The notes: a model not told the origin generated them from the sequence alone. DNA of 64,000 nucleotides from Lentzea aerocolonigenes (GCF_000974445.1 NZ_BBOJ01000007.1:124001-188000); one strand, 5' to 3'. Counted from the stretch's first letter, positions 1-15,050 are shown. Translations and numbers: made by a program.

Positions 1-220
1 GCGTCCAGCCGTTGACGGCGTCACCGAGGTTGGTGACGACGACGCCGGCGGTGAACCCACCGTCCCATTGCGACGGTGCGGAGTAGGTCACCGAGCACCC
101 CGGTGCGGCCGCGGCGGGAGGCACCGTCACGGCGGCGAGCGCGGACATCGCGACGATCGGCACGGCCGCCAAGGCCGTGAGCCGGACACGGCGGGAGCGG
201 AACAGTCGTGCGAGGAACAT
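1..220 (-). CDS. Secreted CBM2-containing protein, N-terminal fragment (runs off the window)
   Basis: The frame opens at an ATG at 220 and is still open at base 1, giving about 73 residues. It starts with a basic stretch (MFLARLFRSRRVRL) and a hydrophobic core ending PPAAAA, a Sec signal peptide. The mature part reads APGCSVTYSAPSQWDGGF and then VVVTNLGDAVNGW, the start of a family 2 carbohydrate-binding module: first Cys, Trp/Gly-Gly-Phe and the N-G-W strand. A ribosome-binding sequence GAAGGG lies just upstream of the ATG. The catalytic part, if any, is outside the window, so the enzyme class cannot be given. It lies directly downstream of the SGNH-CBM2 gene on the same strand (32-base gap), so the two may be co-transcribed. 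Confidence 0.8.
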   Translation of the reverse strand, partial: MFLARLFRSRRVRLTALAAVPIVAMSALAAVTVPPAAAAPGCSVTYSAPSQWDGGFTAGVVVTNLGDAVNGWT

Positions 221-252
221 GATCACCCTTCGTCGTCGGAGGGAGGCAGGGG

Positions 253-1254
253 TCACGGACTGGCGCAGGTGGCGGCACCGACGGCCGGCGCACCGGAACC
301 GGAGGCGAGGAAGCCGAACGTAGCGGTGGCGCCGGGGTCGACCGTGCCGTTGTAGGCGGCGTTCGTGACCGTGACCGACCCGCTGGCGGTGCCGCCCCAG
401 ATCTGGCCGATCGCGTGGCCGCCCGGCAGGGTGAACCGGACCGTCCAGCCGTTGATCGCGGCCGCGGTGGGGTTGGCGACGGTGACCTCGGCCTGGAAGC
501 CTCCGCTCCAGGTGCTGACGATCTTCGACGTCGCCGTGCACGTGCCACCGGGCTGCTGCGGGTCGCCGATGCTGCCGGGCACCGAGGCGAGGGCGTTGTA
601 CCAGACCGTGGCCATCTTGCTGTAGCCCGCGGCGTTGGGGTGGATGCCGTCGGGGAGATCGGAGATCGGCACCGCCGGGTACATGTCGACCACGTGCACC
701 CGCTTGCCCGCCGCCGCTTTCGCCCGCAGCAACGGCACGATGGCGGCGTTGAAGTTGCGCACGGTGCCGTCGGCGAACCGGATCGGGATGATCGTCGCGA
801 CGAACACCTCGGCGGACGGCGCCTGGTTCGTGATCTTGTCCACCAGCGCGGACAACCGTCGCGGTGCGCCGGCCGGGTCGCTGCCGTACATGTCGTTGGT
901 GCCGATGTGCAGCAGGATCGTGCGCGGGGTGTAGGTGCGCAGCCAGTTGACGACGTTCGCGTCGATCTGCGCGATGGTCCAGCCGGGGTGGCCCTCGTGG
1001 TTGCGGTCGGGCATCGAGCCGGGACCGTCCGCCAGCGAGCCGACGAAGTCGACGTTGCGCCCGGCGGCCCGCAGCTTCGTGCCGAGATCGAGCCGGTAGC
1101 CGCCGATCGAGCCGCCCTGGGTGATCGAGTCGCCCAGCGGCATCACGCGCACCGGGTCGGCCGCCTCCACAGTGGACTGATCGGCGACAGCGGGTGAGAC
1201 CGCCAGCAGGGTGGTGATCAGCGCGGCGCACAGAGCCTTGAGCGGGTTCGGCAT
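253..1254 (-). CDS. Secreted SGNH/GDSL hydrolase with C-terminal CBM2
   Basis: 333 residues. Signal peptide 1-24; SGNH hydrolase domain about 34-220; CBM2 about 230-333. The nucleophile Ser is in block I (PLGDSITQG, Ser43), block III reads HIGTNDMYG, and the Asp/His pair is in DGIHPNAAGY near the domain end. The family is mostly carbohydrate esterases, so deacetylation of xylan or a related polymer anchored to cellulose is likely; the exact substrate is inferred only from context. An in-frame ATG 24 codons further upstream exists, but the ATG at 1254 has a good GGGAAGG site and begins a proper signal peptide. Several operator-like palindromes lie between 1328 and 1415 in front of it. Confidence 0.88.
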   Translation of the reverse strand: MPNPLKALCAALITTLLAVSPAVADQSTVEAADPVRVMPLGDSITQGGSIGGYRLDLGTKLRAAGRNVDFVGSLADGPGSMPDRNHEGHPGWTIAQIDANVVNWLRTYTPRTILLHIGTNDMYGSDPAGAPRRLSALVDKITNQAPSAEVFVATIIPIRFADGTVRNFNAAIVPLLRAKAAAGKRVHVVDMYPAVPISDLPDGIHPNAAGYSKMATVWYNALASVPGSIGDPQQPGGTCTATSKIVSTWSGGFQAEVTVANPTAAAINGWTVRFTLPGGHAIGQIWGGTASGSVTVTNAAYNGTVDPGATATFGFLASGSGAPAVGAATCASP

Positions 1255-1327
1255 GACAGAGCCTTCCCGGGAGGAACCGGACACGTGGTCTGTCAGCAAT
1301 GTAACGAGGCCGTCACACTCGGTCAAA

Positions 1328-1355
1328 GCTAAACTTGTGAGCGTTAACGTTTAGC
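1328..1355. promoter_or_regulatory. Inverted repeat GCTAAAC-N14-GTTTAGC upstream of the SGNH-CBM2 gene
   Basis: Perfect 7-base arms at 1328-1334 and 1349-1355. The spacer contains GTGAGCGTTAAC, which also resembles the TGTTAGCGATAACA operator of the arabinose genes (11 of 14 for TGTGAGCGTTAACG at 1336-1349). A near twin, GCTAAAG-N13-CTTTAGC, lies at 7580-7606 in front of the GH10 xylanase. Probable operator; binding protein unknown. Confidence 0.5.
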
Positions 1356-1363
1356 AAACAGCG

Positions 1364-1378
1364 TTCGACACTGTCGAA
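1364..1378. promoter_or_regulatory. TTCGAC-N3-GTCGAA dyad
   Basis: TTCGACACTGTCGAA is a 6-base inverted repeat with a 3-base spacer, followed by another TTCGA at 1384-1388. The same half-sites recur in front of other secreted-enzyme genes (near 7616-7642, 32953, 40317, 59456 and 62942). Confidence 0.4.
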
Positions 1379-1415
1379 TTCCGTTCGATGCCAACAAGAT
1401 CTGTTAACGCAAACA

Positions 1416-2468
1416 TCAGTGCGGCGGAGCCACCGACGCACCCTCTCGCACCGGCATCGGCACACGGTGGATCATCGGTGCCCGAGCACGGCGTTCACGC
1501 CGTTCCACCATCTCCACCAGCACCGCGACCGCACGCGCGCCGAGCTCGTAGTGCGGCAGGGCGACGGTGGTGAGCCGCGGGCGCATCCACGAGGCGATCG
1601 GGTGGTCGTCGAACCCGATCACCGACACGTCACCGGGCACCGACAGCCCGGCCTCACCCAGCGCCTGGTACGCCCCGAACGCCAGGCGGTCGTTGAAGCA
1701 GACCAGCGCCTTGGGCAGGTGGTGGCGCAGGAGCTCCCTGGTGGCGTCGTACCCGCACTCCGGAGTCCACTTCGGACACCGGTGCGCACTGACCACCTCG
1801 ACGCCCGCCGACCCGAACACCTCGTGCAGGCCGAGCAGGCGCTCCACGGCCGCGATGCTGTTCGGCGGCACGTCGTACGGCCCTGGCCCCGCGCCGATCA
1901 GGTGCACACCGCTGTCGTGCCCCGCGTCGACGAGGACGTGCGCCGCCGACCTGCCGCCCCGCACCTCGTCGGACACGACGGACGGGGTGTCGCGTCTCGT
2001 CGCGGCCGCGGCGTTGAGCAGCACGGCGGGCCCGTGGTGCAGGCAGTCCGGCACCGCGACCGCACGCGTGTACATGGCGGCGAAGACGATGCCGTCGGCC
2101 CGCCTGTCCCGCATCGCCTCGACGAGGTCCCGCTCGACCACCGGGTCGCCGCCGGACTCCCCCACGAACAGCATGAACCCGCGCGCGTAGGCGGCGTCGA
2201 CAGCGCCCTTGACCATGTCGCCCGCGAGGCCCGACGAGGCGACGGTGTCGGACACGAACCCGATCGTCCGCGACAGCCCCTCCGCAGGGCTCTGCGTCAC
2301 GGTCCCGCGCCGGTAGCCCAGCTCCTGCGCCGTGGAGAGCACCCTCCGCTCGGCCGCCTCGGAGATGCGCAGCTCCCGCGCACGCCCTGTCATGACGAGC
2401 GACGCCGTCGTGACGGAGACGCCGCTCGCCGCCGCGACGTCGGCCAGTGTCACGCGCGTTCGTCCCAT
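1416..2468 (-). CDS. LacI-family transcriptional regulator
   Basis: 350 residues: an N-terminal helix-turn-helix (TLADVAAASGVSVTTASLVMTG) followed by the periplasmic-binding-protein-like sensor domain to the end (for example VSVIGFDDHPIASWMRPRLTTVALP near the C terminus, a standard LacI motif). The start at 2468 is chosen because GGAGGCGG lies 7 bases upstream; the 23-codon upstream extension has no such site. The gene ends 161 bases before the start of the SGNH-CBM2 gene and reads in the same direction, so it is a plausible local regulator of that gene. The recognition helix (SVTTASLV) differs from those of the other LacI proteins in this window, so a separate operator is expected. The inducer is unknown. 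Confidence 0.9.
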   Translation of the reverse strand: MGRTRVTLADVAAASGVSVTTASLVMTGRARELRISEAAERRVLSTAQELGYRRGTVTQSPAEGLSRTIGFVSDTVASSGLAGDMVKGAVDAAYARGFMLFVGESGGDPVVERDLVEAMRDRRADGIVFAAMYTRAVAVPDCLHHGPAVLLNAAAATRRDTPSVVSDEVRGGRSAAHVLVDAGHDSGVHLIGAGPGPYDVPPNSIAAVERLLGLHEVFGSAGVEVVSAHRCPKWTPECGYDATRELLRHHLPKALVCFNDRLAFGAYQALGEAGLSVPGDVSVIGFDDHPIASWMRPRLTTVALPHYELGARAVAVLVEMVERRERRARAPMIHRVPMPVREGASVAPPH

Positions 2469-2595
2469 CACAGATCCGCCTCCCGCTGCCGTACGGGCCC
2501 CGGCCCAGGTCTCCTGGCCGGAGGTTCCACGAAACACCTGCGGTCACACGTGCTGCCGAACGGTCCCGGCGGAAGGGAGGCGTCCGGCGTGCGGG

Positions 2596-3354
2596 CTACC
2601 GTTCCAGGCGGCCCGGATCGCCCGCCTCACCGCGGCGCACCAGCCACGCCTCGGTGATGTGGGTGAACATGGCTTCAGCCGCACCGTCCGGGTCTCTGGC
2701 CGCGATGCGTTCGCAGATGCGCCGGTGCCCCTTGTTGGACGCCGTGCACAGGTCGCGGTCGCTGCGGCCCTGGTAGCCGGCCGCGTTGATCACCTGGCTC
2801 TCCAGCGACTTGATCACGCCGCGGGCGATGCGGTTGCCCGACGCCTGCATGATCACGTCGTGGAACAGGCGGTCGTGCTCCTCGTAGCTGCGGGTGTCGT
2901 CGACGAGCTCGTCCATCCGGTCCACCAGCGCGGCCAGCCGGTCCAGGGCCTCCTGATCGGCCGTGCGCGCGGCCACCTGGGCCATGTCCGACTCCAGCAA
3001 CCGCCTCGTCACGACGACGTCGTCGAGGATCGCGAGGGTCTCGTCCTGCGCGATCGTGGCGCCGAGCACGAGCTCGTCGAGCATGTTCCACTGCGTTCGC
3101 GGGGTGACCGTCGTGCCCGCGCCCTGGCGGACCCGGACCAGGCCTTTCTCCTGCAGCACCTTCACCGCCTCGCGGATCACGGTCCTGCTCACCGAGAACG
3201 TCTCGCAGAGCACCGGCTCGGGCGGCAGGGTGGCGCCAGGCGGGTAGGTGCCGCGCACGACCCGCTCGACGAGCTCCGCGGTGACCGCCGCCGCGAGGTT
3301 CGCCGGTCTCCTGGTCCAGCCGGGGCCGGCGGGCTCTGACCGCGTCGCTGCCAT
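2596..3354 (-). CDS. FadR-subfamily GntR transcriptional regulator
   Basis: 252 residues: winged helix in the first third (AAAVTAELVERVVRGTYPPG, then TFSVSRTVIREAVKVLQEKGLV, the GntR recognition helix) and an all-helical FCD ligand-binding domain with the Asp/His metal-type pattern (DRLFHDVIMQASGN and later GHRRICERIAARD). FCD-type GntR regulators usually sense sugar acids or other organic acids. The ATG at 3354 has GGAGG 6 bases upstream; an ATG 7 codons earlier is weaker. It is divergent from the beta-helix/ricin gene at 3613, and a nested palindrome centred at 3423 lies between them, so it very likely controls that gene and itself. Confidence 0.9.
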   Translation of the reverse strand: MAATRSEPAGPGWTRRPANLAAAVTAELVERVVRGTYPPGATLPPEPVLCETFSVSRTVIREAVKVLQEKGLVRVRQGAGTTVTPRTQWNMLDELVLGATIAQDETLAILDDVVVTRRLLESDMAQVAARTADQEALDRLAALVDRMDELVDDTRSYEEHDRLFHDVIMQASGNRIARGVIKSLESQVINAAGYQGRSDRDLCTASNKGHRRICERIAARDPDGAAEAMFTHITEAWLVRRGEAGDPGRLER

Positions 3355-3403
3355 GTCGCCTCCGTTGCGCTGCACAGCCCTGTTGTACCGGACTCGACAT
3401 TAT

Positions 3404-3442
3404 ACGTAACACCATTGACGTCACACGTCATACGAGTTACGT
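3404..3442. promoter_or_regulatory. Nested 39-bp dyad, probable GntR operator
   Basis: Two concentric inverted repeats share one centre at 3423: inner TGACGT-CAC-ACGTCA (3416-3430) and outer ACGTAAC (3404-3410) with GTTACGT (3436-3442), separated by 5 bases on each side. It sits between the divergent GntR gene and the secreted beta-helix gene. FadR-type regulators bind such dyads as dimers; binding by this GntR protein is inference from position. Confidence 0.6.
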
Positions 3443-3456
3443 TCCGATTGACCTGA

Positions 3457-5988
<2,532 letters not shown>

Positions 5989-5994
5989 CACCAA

Positions 5995-6042
5995 CGATGA
6001 ACGGCGCTTTTGTCCACACGTGAACAAAAGCGCCGTTCATCG
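5995..6042. terminator. Perfect 19-bp hairpin between convergent genes
   Basis: Arms CGATGAACGGCGCTTTTGT (5995-6013) and its exact complement (6024-6042) around a 10-base loop. The A- and T-rich tracts in each arm let it terminate transcription from both the beta-helix gene and the opposing GH6 gene. A close relative of the same stem is at 60807-60861. Confidence 0.8.
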
Positions 6043-6055
6043 AGCAAACCAGGGG

Positions 6056-7438
<1,383 letters not shown>

Positions 7439-7481
7439 TCAGGTCCTCGCAGCGTCGTTGCTGATGCGGAACTAACACTCA

Positions 7482-7495
7482 TGAGAGCGCTCTCA
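7482..7495. promoter_or_regulatory. CelR-like operator TGAGAGCGCTCTCA
   Basis: Perfect 14-bp palindrome 43 bases upstream of the GH6 start. It differs by one symmetrical base pair from TGGGAGCGCTCCCA, the operator bound by the LacI-family regulator CelR in Thermobifida fusca (established knowledge). Confidence 0.7.
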
Positions 7496-7556
7496 CACAC
7501 GGGCCGCAGCAGCTCCGCGACCTGGGGAAAGCGAATTCAGGCTCGGGCAAATGTAA

Positions 7557-9374
<1,818 letters not shown>

Positions 9375-9393
9375 CTCCACCGCACCACAGACC

Positions 9394-9439
9394 GCAGGGC
9401 TGCTCCGCGGGAAGGACGGGCGCCGCGGAGCAGCCCTGC
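9394..9439 (+). terminator. 17-bp perfect hairpin between GH10 and GH43
   Basis: Arms GCAGGGCTGCTCCGCGG (9394-9410) and exact complement (9423-9439), 12-base loop, no clear T-run. Located 19 bases after the xylanase stop and 15 before the next Shine-Dalgarno. Either a terminator or an mRNA-stabilising attenuator that lowers expression of the downstream genes. Confidence 0.65.
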
Positions 9440-9457
9440 TCCCACCTGGAGACGATG

Positions 9458-10825
9458 ATGGCCGAGAAACGAAAACTCTTGACGAGACTCGCACTCGCGG
9501 TGGGCGTGGTGCTCACGCTGGCCGCCCCGGCGCACGCCGACAACCCGATCGTGCAACACGTCTACACCGCCGACCCGGCGCCGTTGGTCCACAACGGACG
9601 GGTCTACCTCTACACCGGGCACGACGAGGACGGCTCCACCTGGTTCACCATGAAGGACTGGCGGGTCTGGTCGTCGGCCGACATGGTCAACTGGACCGAC
9701 CACGGCTCCCCCATGAGCCTGAACACGTTCAGCTGGGCGAAGCAGGACGCGTGGGCGGGGCAGGCCGTCGAGCGCAACGGCAAGTTCTACTGGTACGTCC
9801 CGGTCGTCACGAAGGCCACGGGGCGTCCGGCCATCGGTGTCGGCGTCTCCGACAGCCCCACGGGCCCGTTCCGCGACGCCCTCGGCCGGCCCCTGGTGGA
9901 GAACGGCGAGATCGACCCGACGGTCATGATCGACGACAACGGTCAGGCGTACCTGTACTGGGGCAACCCCAACCTCTCGTACGTCCGCCTCAACACCGAC
10001 ATGATCTCGTACTCGGGCGGCATCACCCGGATCCCGCTCACCACGGCCGGGTTCGGCACGCGCACCGGTGACGCGAACCGCCCGACCCTCTACGAGGAGG
10101 GTCCCTGGGTGTACAAGCGCAACGGCCTGTACTACAACGTCTTCGCGGCGAAGTGCTGCTCGGAGTTCATCGCCTACTCCACCTCGCCCGGCCCCACCGG
10201 ACCGTGGACCTACCGCGGCACCGTGATGCCCACGCAGGGCAGCAGCTTCACGAACCACCCCGGCATCGTCGACTTCAAGGGCAGCTCGTACTTCTTCTAC
10301 CACAACGGCGCGTTGCCGGGCGGTGGCGGCTTCACCCGCTCCGTCGCGGTGGAGAAGTTCAGCTACAACGCCGACGGCACCATCCCCACGATCAACATGA
10401 CCACGACGGGACCGCCGGCGGCCGACACGCTCAACCCCTACGTCCGGCAGGAAGCCGAGACCATCGCCTGGGGCAGCGGCATCGAGACCGAGGCCGCCAG
10501 CGAGGGCGGCATGAACGTCGGCTTCATCAACAACGGTGACTACATCAAGGTGAAGAACGTTGCTTTCGGCGGCGGGGCAACGACCTTCTCCGCACGGGTG
10601 GCGTCCACCGTCGCGGGAAGCTCCGTCGAGGTCCGCACCGGCGGCCCCAACGGCACTCTCGCCGGCCGCTGCACGGTGCCCAACACCGGCGGCTGGCAGA
10701 ACTGGACGACCGTGTCGTGCGGGGTGAGCGGGCTGACCGGAACCCAGGACCTCTACCTGAGGTTCAGCGGTGGCAGCGGTTACCTGTTCAACCTGAACTG
10801 GTGGCAGTTCGGCGGTGCGCGATGA
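9458..10825 (+). CDS. Secreted GH43 glycosidase (arabinofuranosidase/xylosidase type) with CBM6
   Basis: 455 residues. Signal peptide 1-27 (ends PAHA); five-bladed propeller GH43 domain about 30-320; CBM6 beta-sandwich about 330-455 (starting VRQEAETIAWGSGIETE, ending NWWQFGG). The GH43 triad is visible: base Asp39 (YTADPAPLV), pKa modulator Asp153 (GEIDPTVMID) and acid Glu214 (YEEGPWVYK). Likely removes arabinose or xylose side units from xylan outside the cell; exact specificity cannot be read from sequence. Two adjacent ATGs exist at 9455 and 9458; the second is better spaced from GGAG. Its stop overlaps the next start (ATGA), so it is translationally coupled to the esterase that follows. 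Confidence 0.9.
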   Translation: MAEKRKLLTRLALAVGVVLTLAAPAHADNPIVQHVYTADPAPLVHNGRVYLYTGHDEDGSTWFTMKDWRVWSSADMVNWTDHGSPMSLNTFSWAKQDAWAGQAVERNGKFYWYVPVVTKATGRPAIGVGVSDSPTGPFRDALGRPLVENGEIDPTVMIDDNGQAYLYWGNPNLSYVRLNTDMISYSGGITRIPLTTAGFGTRTGDANRPTLYEEGPWVYKRNGLYYNVFAAKCCSEFIAYSTSPGPTGPWTYRGTVMPTQGSSFTNHPGIVDFKGSSYFFYHNGALPGGGGFTRSVAVEKFSYNADGTIPTINMTTTGPPAADTLNPYVRQEAETIAWGSGIETEAASEGGMNVGFINNGDYIKVKNVAFGGGATTFSARVASTVAGSSVEVRTGGPNGTLAGRCTVPNTGGWQNWTTVSCGVSGLTGTQDLYLRFSGGSGYLFNLNWWQFGGAR

Positions 10826-12153
10826 ACGCCAGGGCTCATCAGGACGGTCTTCGCATCGCCGCCCTCGTCGCGGCCGCGCTGCTGCTGATCGCCGCGGTGG
10901 CGCTCTCGCTGGTGCCGCAACCCGCGGTGGCCGCGTCGCTGGCGCGGGTCACGAACTTCGGCACCAACCCGACCAACCTGAACATGTACGTCTACGTGCC
11001 AGACAGGGTCGCGCCGCGGCCCGCGCTGCTGGTGATGGTGCACTACTGCACGGGTTCCGCGAGCGCCGTCCACAACGGCAACGGACGCGACTACGTGACG
11101 GCGGCGGACCGGTACGGATACGTGATCGTGTACCCGGAGGCGACGCGGGACGGCCGCTGCTTCGACGTGTCCACCGCGAACGCGTTGCGCCGCAACGGAG
11201 GCAGCGACTCCACCGGGATCATGTCGATGGTGTCGTACGCGCGTCAGCGCTACAACGTCGACCCGGCACGCATCGTCGTCTCGGGTTTCTCGTCCGGCGC
11301 GATGATGACCAACGTCCTGGCCGCCGAGTACCCGGACGTGTTCAGCGCGGGTGCGGCGTTCTCCGGTGTCCCGGCGGGCTGCTTCGCGACGACGAACGGG
11401 TCGTTGTGGAACAGCCAGTGCTCGGGCGGGAACCTGCTGAAGACCCCGCAGCAGTGGGGTGACCAGGCCAGAGCGATGTACCCCGGCTACACCGGCCGGT
11501 ACCCGCGGATGCAGCTGTGGCACGGCACGAACGACACCACGCTGGCGTACCCGAACTTCGGTGAGGAACTCGACCAGTGGACCAACCTGCACGGGGTGAG
11601 CAGGACGCCCTCGTCCACCGACCAGCCGAAGCAGAACTGGACGCGCACCCGGTACGGCACCGGCGTCGAGGGCGTCAGCATCCAGGGCGTCGGCCACGAC
11701 CTGCCGATGGCGGGCATGCTCGCCTACTCGATCGCGTTCCTCGGCCTGGACAGCAACCCGCCCACCACAACGACAACGACAACAACCACGACCACCACCA
11801 CGACGACGACCACCACCACAACCACGCCGGTGCCGTCTGACGGATGCAAGGTCACCGCTTCGGTCAACCCCTGGAACACCGGCCTGACCGAGACGATCAC
11901 CATCACCAACACGTCGAGCACCGCGGTGAACGGGTGGCAGCTGCAGTTCACGCTGCCCGGTGGACAGGCCATCACGGGCGGCTGGAGCGCCACCTACTCC
12001 CCCGCCACCGGTCAGGTGACCGCGCGCAACGTCGACTACAACGCCCAGATCCCGCCGAACGGTTCGGTGTCGATCGGCTTCCAGGCCACCCACACCGGCG
12101 ACACCGCGGCCGCCGGCGAGTTCACGCTGAACGGACTGTCATGTCAGAACTGA
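10822..12153 (+). CDS. Secreted PHB-depolymerase/CE1-like esterase with C-terminal CBM2
   Basis: 443 residues. Signal peptide 1-38; alpha/beta-hydrolase of the CE1 / PHB-depolymerase-like group about 40-310; Thr-rich linker about 313-333; CBM2 about 337-443. Nucleophile Ser157 in [11 protein letters not shown]; Asp in [12 protein letters not shown]; His in [11 protein letters not shown]. Members of this group de-esterify acetylated or feruloylated xylan. The ATG at 10822 overlaps the GH43 stop by 4 bases, and the stop overlaps the start of the fucosidase gene by 13 bases, so GH43, esterase and GH95 form one translation-coupled unit. Confidence 0.9.
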   Translation: MNARAHQDGLRIAALVAAALLLIAAVALSLVPQPAVAASLARVTNFGTNPTNLNMYVYVPDRVAPRPALLVMVHYCTGSASAVHNGNGRDYVTAADRYGYVIVYPEATRDGRCFDVSTANALRRNGGSDSTGIMSMVSYARQRYNVDPARIVVSGFSSGAMMTNVLAAEYPDVFSAGAAFSGVPAGCFATTNGSLWNSQCSGGNLLKTPQQWGDQARAMYPGYTGRYPRMQLWHGTNDTTLAYPNFGEELDQWTNLHGVSRTPSSTDQPKQNWTRTRYGTGVEGVSIQGVGHDLPMAGMLAYSIAFLGLDSNPPTTTTTTTTTTTTTTTTTTTTTPVPSDGCKVTASVNPWNTGLTETITITNTSSTAVNGWQLQFTLPGGQAITGGWSATYSPATGQVTARNVDYNAQIPPNGSVSIGFQATHTGDTAAAGEFTLNGLSCQN

Positions 12154-14987
12154 ACCGGCGGCAGCTCATGAAGCTCGGCGCGGGCGTCGTGCTCACGCAG
12201 GCGGGCTGGACCGCGACGCCCAGCGCGAACGCGGCGGACGTGCGCGCGGCCAACGACCTCTCGCTGTGGTACGACCGCCCGGCGGGGTCCGACTGGCTGC
12301 GCGCGCTGCCGGTCGGCAACGGCAGGCTGGGCGCGATGGTGTTCGGCAACACCGACACCGAACGCCTCCAGCTCAACGAGGACACGCTCTGGGCGGGCGG
12401 CCCGCACGACTACAGCAACCCGCGCGGTGCGGGCGCCCTCGCCCAGATCAGGCAGCTCGTGTTCTCGAACCAGTGGACGCAGGCGCAGTCGCTGATCGAC
12501 CAGACGATGCTGGGCAGCCCGGCGGGGCAGCTGGCGTACCAGCCGGTGGGTGACCTCCGGCTGGCGTTGCCGTCCGCGACCGTGTCGGGATACCAGCGGT
12601 CGCTCGACCTCACGACGGCGACCGCGGTCGTGACCTACACGGCGAACAACGTGCGGTACAAGCGCGAGGTCTTCGCGAGCGCGCCGGACCAGGTGATCGT
12701 GATGCGGCTGACTGCGGAGACGCCGGGGTCGATCTCGTTCACCGCGTCGTTCAGCACTCCACAGCGGGCGTCTGCGTCCACTGTGGACGGCACGACCATC
12801 CAGCTCGACGGCGTGTCCGGCACGCAACGCGGCATCGCGGGCGCGGTCCGGTTCGCCGCACTGGCCAAAGCCGTGACGGAAGGCGGCACCACCACGAGCT
12901 CGGGCGGAACCCTGCGCGTCGCGAACGCCAACGCGGTGACGCTGCTGATCTCCATCGCCACGAGCTACGTCGACTTCCGCACGGTCAACGGCGACCACCT
13001 GGGCATCGCCCGCGGTCGCCTCAATGCCGCGCAGGGTGTCCCCTACGACACCCTGCGCGGCCGTCACGTCGCCGACTACCAGGCGTTGTTCGGCAGGGTC
13101 ACGCTCGACCTGGGCCGGACGGCGGCGGCCGACCAGCCGACCGACGTCCGGATCACCCGCCACGCGAGCACGAACGACCCGCAGTTCTCCGTGCTGCTGT
13201 TCCAGTACGGCAGATACCTGCTGATCTCCTCGTCCCGGCCGGGTTCGCAACCGGCGAACCTGCAGGGCATCTGGAACGACCAGATGAGCCCGTCGTGGGA
13301 CTCGAAGTTCACCATCAACGCCAACCTGCCGATGAACTACTGGCCCGCGGACACCACCAACCTCGGCGAGTGCTTCCAGCCGGTGTTCCGCATGGTCAAC
13401 GACCTCACGGTCACCGGCGCCCGCACGGCCCAGGTGCAGTACAACGCGCGCGGCTGGGTCACCCACCACAACACCGACGCCTGGCGCGGTTCCTCGGTCG
13501 TGGACTTCGCCGCGGCCGGCATGTGGCAGACCGGTGGCGCGTGGCTCTCGACGCTGATCTGGGACCACTACCTGTTCACCGGCGACGTGGCCTTCCTGCG
13601 CACGTACTACCCGGCGCTGAAGGGGTGCGCGCAGTTCTTCCTCGACACCCTCGTCACGGAACCGAGCCTCGGTTTCCTCGTCACCAACCCGTCGAACTCG
13701 CCGGAGCTCAACCACCACGCGAACGCCAGCGTGTGCGCCGGGCCGACGATGGACATGCAGATCCTCCGCGACCTGTTCGACGGCTGCGCCTCCGCGTCGG
13801 AGGTGCTCGGTGTCGACGCCGACTTCCGCACCCAGGTGCGGGCGGCCCGGCAACGGCTCGCCCCGATCAAGGTCGGCTCGCGGGGCAACGTCATGGAGTG
13901 GCTGTACGACTGGGTGGAGACCGAACGCGAGCACCGGCACGTCTCGCACCTCTACGGCCTGCACCCGAGCAACCAGATCACCAAACGCGGCACTCCCCAG
14001 CTGCACGCCGCGGCGCGCAGGACGCTCGAGCTGCGCGGTGACGCGGGCACGGGGTGGTCGCTGGCCTGGAAAATCAACTTCTGGGCCCGGCTCGAGGAGG
14101 GATCCAGGGCGCACGACCTGCTGCGGTCGCTGGTGACGACCGACCGTCTCGCGCCCAACATGTTCGACCTGCACCCGCCGTTCCAGATCGACGGCAACTT
14201 CGGGGCGACGTCCGGCATCGCGGAAATGCTGCTGCACAGCCACAACGGCGAGCTGCACGTGCTGCCGGCGCTGCCACCGTCCTGGCCCGCGGGCAGCGTC
14301 ACCGGCCTGCGCGGGCGCGGCGGCCACACCGTCGGCGCGACCTGGGGTGCCGACGGCGCGATCACGCTGACCGTCACGCCCGACCGCGACGGCACCGTCC
14401 GCATCAGGAACCGGATCTTCACCGGCACGTTCGAGCTGCAGGACACGACGACCGGCACGGCGGTCCAGCCGACGAAGCCCGAGCCCGACGTGGTGACGTT
14501 CGCGGTCCAAAGCGGACACACCTACCGCGCGACCGGCCGGGGAACCGGGTCCGAACCGGTGGTGCGGCCGGGCGTGTACTACCGGCTCGTCGCGAAGCAC
14601 AGCGGGAAGTACGCCGACATCAGCGGATCGTCGACCGCGGCGGGCGCCCTGCTGCAGCAGTGGTCCCAGACCACCGGGCTCAACCAGCAGTTCGACTTCC
14701 TCGACTCCGGTGGCGGCTACTACCGCGTCCGGGCCAGGCACAGCGGTCTCGTGCTCCAGGTCGCGAGCTCGAGCACCGGCGCCGACATCACCCAGCAGAC
14801 CGACACCGGCGCGACGAGCCAGCAGTGGCGCGTGGTCGACCAGGGCGGCGGCGTGATCAGCCTGCTCAACCGGCAGAGCGGCCTGGCCATGGACGTCTGG
14901 CAGGCGTCGACCGCCGACGGTGCCCGCGTCTCCCAGTGGACCCAGAGCGGAGCCCAGAACCAGCGCTTCCAAGTCCAACCAGTCTGA
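12141..14987 (+). CDS. Tat-exported GH95 alpha-L-fucosidase with C-terminal ricin-type lectin
   Basis: 948 residues. Twin-arginine signal ([14 protein letters not shown]) at the N terminus; GH95 N-terminal beta-domain from [20 protein letters not shown]; (alpha/alpha)6 barrel with [20 protein letters not shown] and [16 protein letters not shown], and [17 protein letters not shown]; then a ricin/CBM13-like trefoil over the last 140 residues with repeats ending QQF, QQW and QRF. GH95 enzymes use Asn-activated water with an Asp base and a Glu acid; the N-x-N block, the Glu of SPE and the Asp of QIDGNFG are probably these. It probably removes 1,2-linked fucose, as on xyloglucan side chains. The ATG at 12141 lies inside the end of the preceding esterase gene, and no strong ribosome-binding site is seen, which supports coupling. 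Confidence 0.92.
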   Translation: MSELNRRQLMKLGAGVVLTQAGWTATPSANAADVRAANDLSLWYDRPAGSDWLRALPVGNGRLGAMVFGNTDTERLQLNEDTLWAGGPHDYSNPRGAGALAQIRQLVFSNQWTQAQSLIDQTMLGSPAGQLAYQPVGDLRLALPSATVSGYQRSLDLTTATAVVTYTANNVRYKREVFASAPDQVIVMRLTAETPGSISFTASFSTPQRASASTVDGTTIQLDGVSGTQRGIAGAVRFAALAKAVTEGGTTTSSGGTLRVANANAVTLLISIATSYVDFRTVNGDHLGIARGRLNAAQGVPYDTLRGRHVADYQALFGRVTLDLGRTAAADQPTDVRITRHASTNDPQFSVLLFQYGRYLLISSSRPGSQPANLQGIWNDQMSPSWDSKFTINANLPMNYWPADTTNLGECFQPVFRMVNDLTVTGARTAQVQYNARGWVTHHNTDAWRGSSVVDFAAAGMWQTGGAWLSTLIWDHYLFTGDVAFLRTYYPALKGCAQFFLDTLVTEPSLGFLVTNPSNSPELNHHANASVCAGPTMDMQILRDLFDGCASASEVLGVDADFRTQVRAARQRLAPIKVGSRGNVMEWLYDWVETEREHRHVSHLYGLHPSNQITKRGTPQLHAAARRTLELRGDAGTGWSLAWKINFWARLEEGSRAHDLLRSLVTTDRLAPNMFDLHPPFQIDGNFGATSGIAEMLLHSHNGELHVLPALPPSWPAGSVTGLRGRGGHTVGATWGADGAITLTVTPDRDGTVRIRNRIFTGTFELQDTTTGTAVQPTKPEPDVVTFAVQSGHTYRATGRGTGSEPVVRPGVYYRLVAKHSGKYADISGSSTAAGALLQQWSQTTGLNQQFDFLDSGGGYYRVRARHSGLVLQVASSSTGADITQQTDTGATSQQWRVVDQGGGVISLLNRQSGLAMDVWQASTADGARVSQWTQSGAQNQRFQVQPV

Positions 14988-14992
14988 CCACC

Positions 14993-15050
14993 GAAGGGAC
15001 AACGATGTTCCACCAGCACGAGGGACCCTGCCATGTCCCGGCATAGAATC
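14993..15050 (+). repeat. Esterase leader repeat, copy 1
   Basis: The stretch from CGAAGGGACAACGATG through the first codons of the CE1-like gene is nearly identical to 17711-17771 in front of its paralogue. It carries an upstream Shine-Dalgarno, a 13-codon open frame and the Shine-Dalgarno of the main gene. Confidence 0.75.
15005..15046 (+). CDS. Possible 13-residue leader peptide overlapping the CE1 start
   Basis: ATG at 15005 with GAAGGG 9 bases upstream encodes MFHQHEGPCHVPA and stops at TAG 15044-15046, 12 bases past the start codon of the CE1-like esterase, in another frame. The main gene's own Shine-Dalgarno (GAGGGA) lies inside it. The same arrangement recurs at 17726. It could couple or gate translation of the esterase; it may also be a by-product of the duplicated leader, so coding is not proven. 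Confidence 0.4.
   Translation: MFHQHEGPCHVPA

Noticed and set aside
1402..1415. Possible AraR-type operator TGTTAACGCAAACA
   Set aside because: Only 5 of 7 pairs are symmetrical and it abuts the LacI stop codon; listed as uncertain rather than a site.
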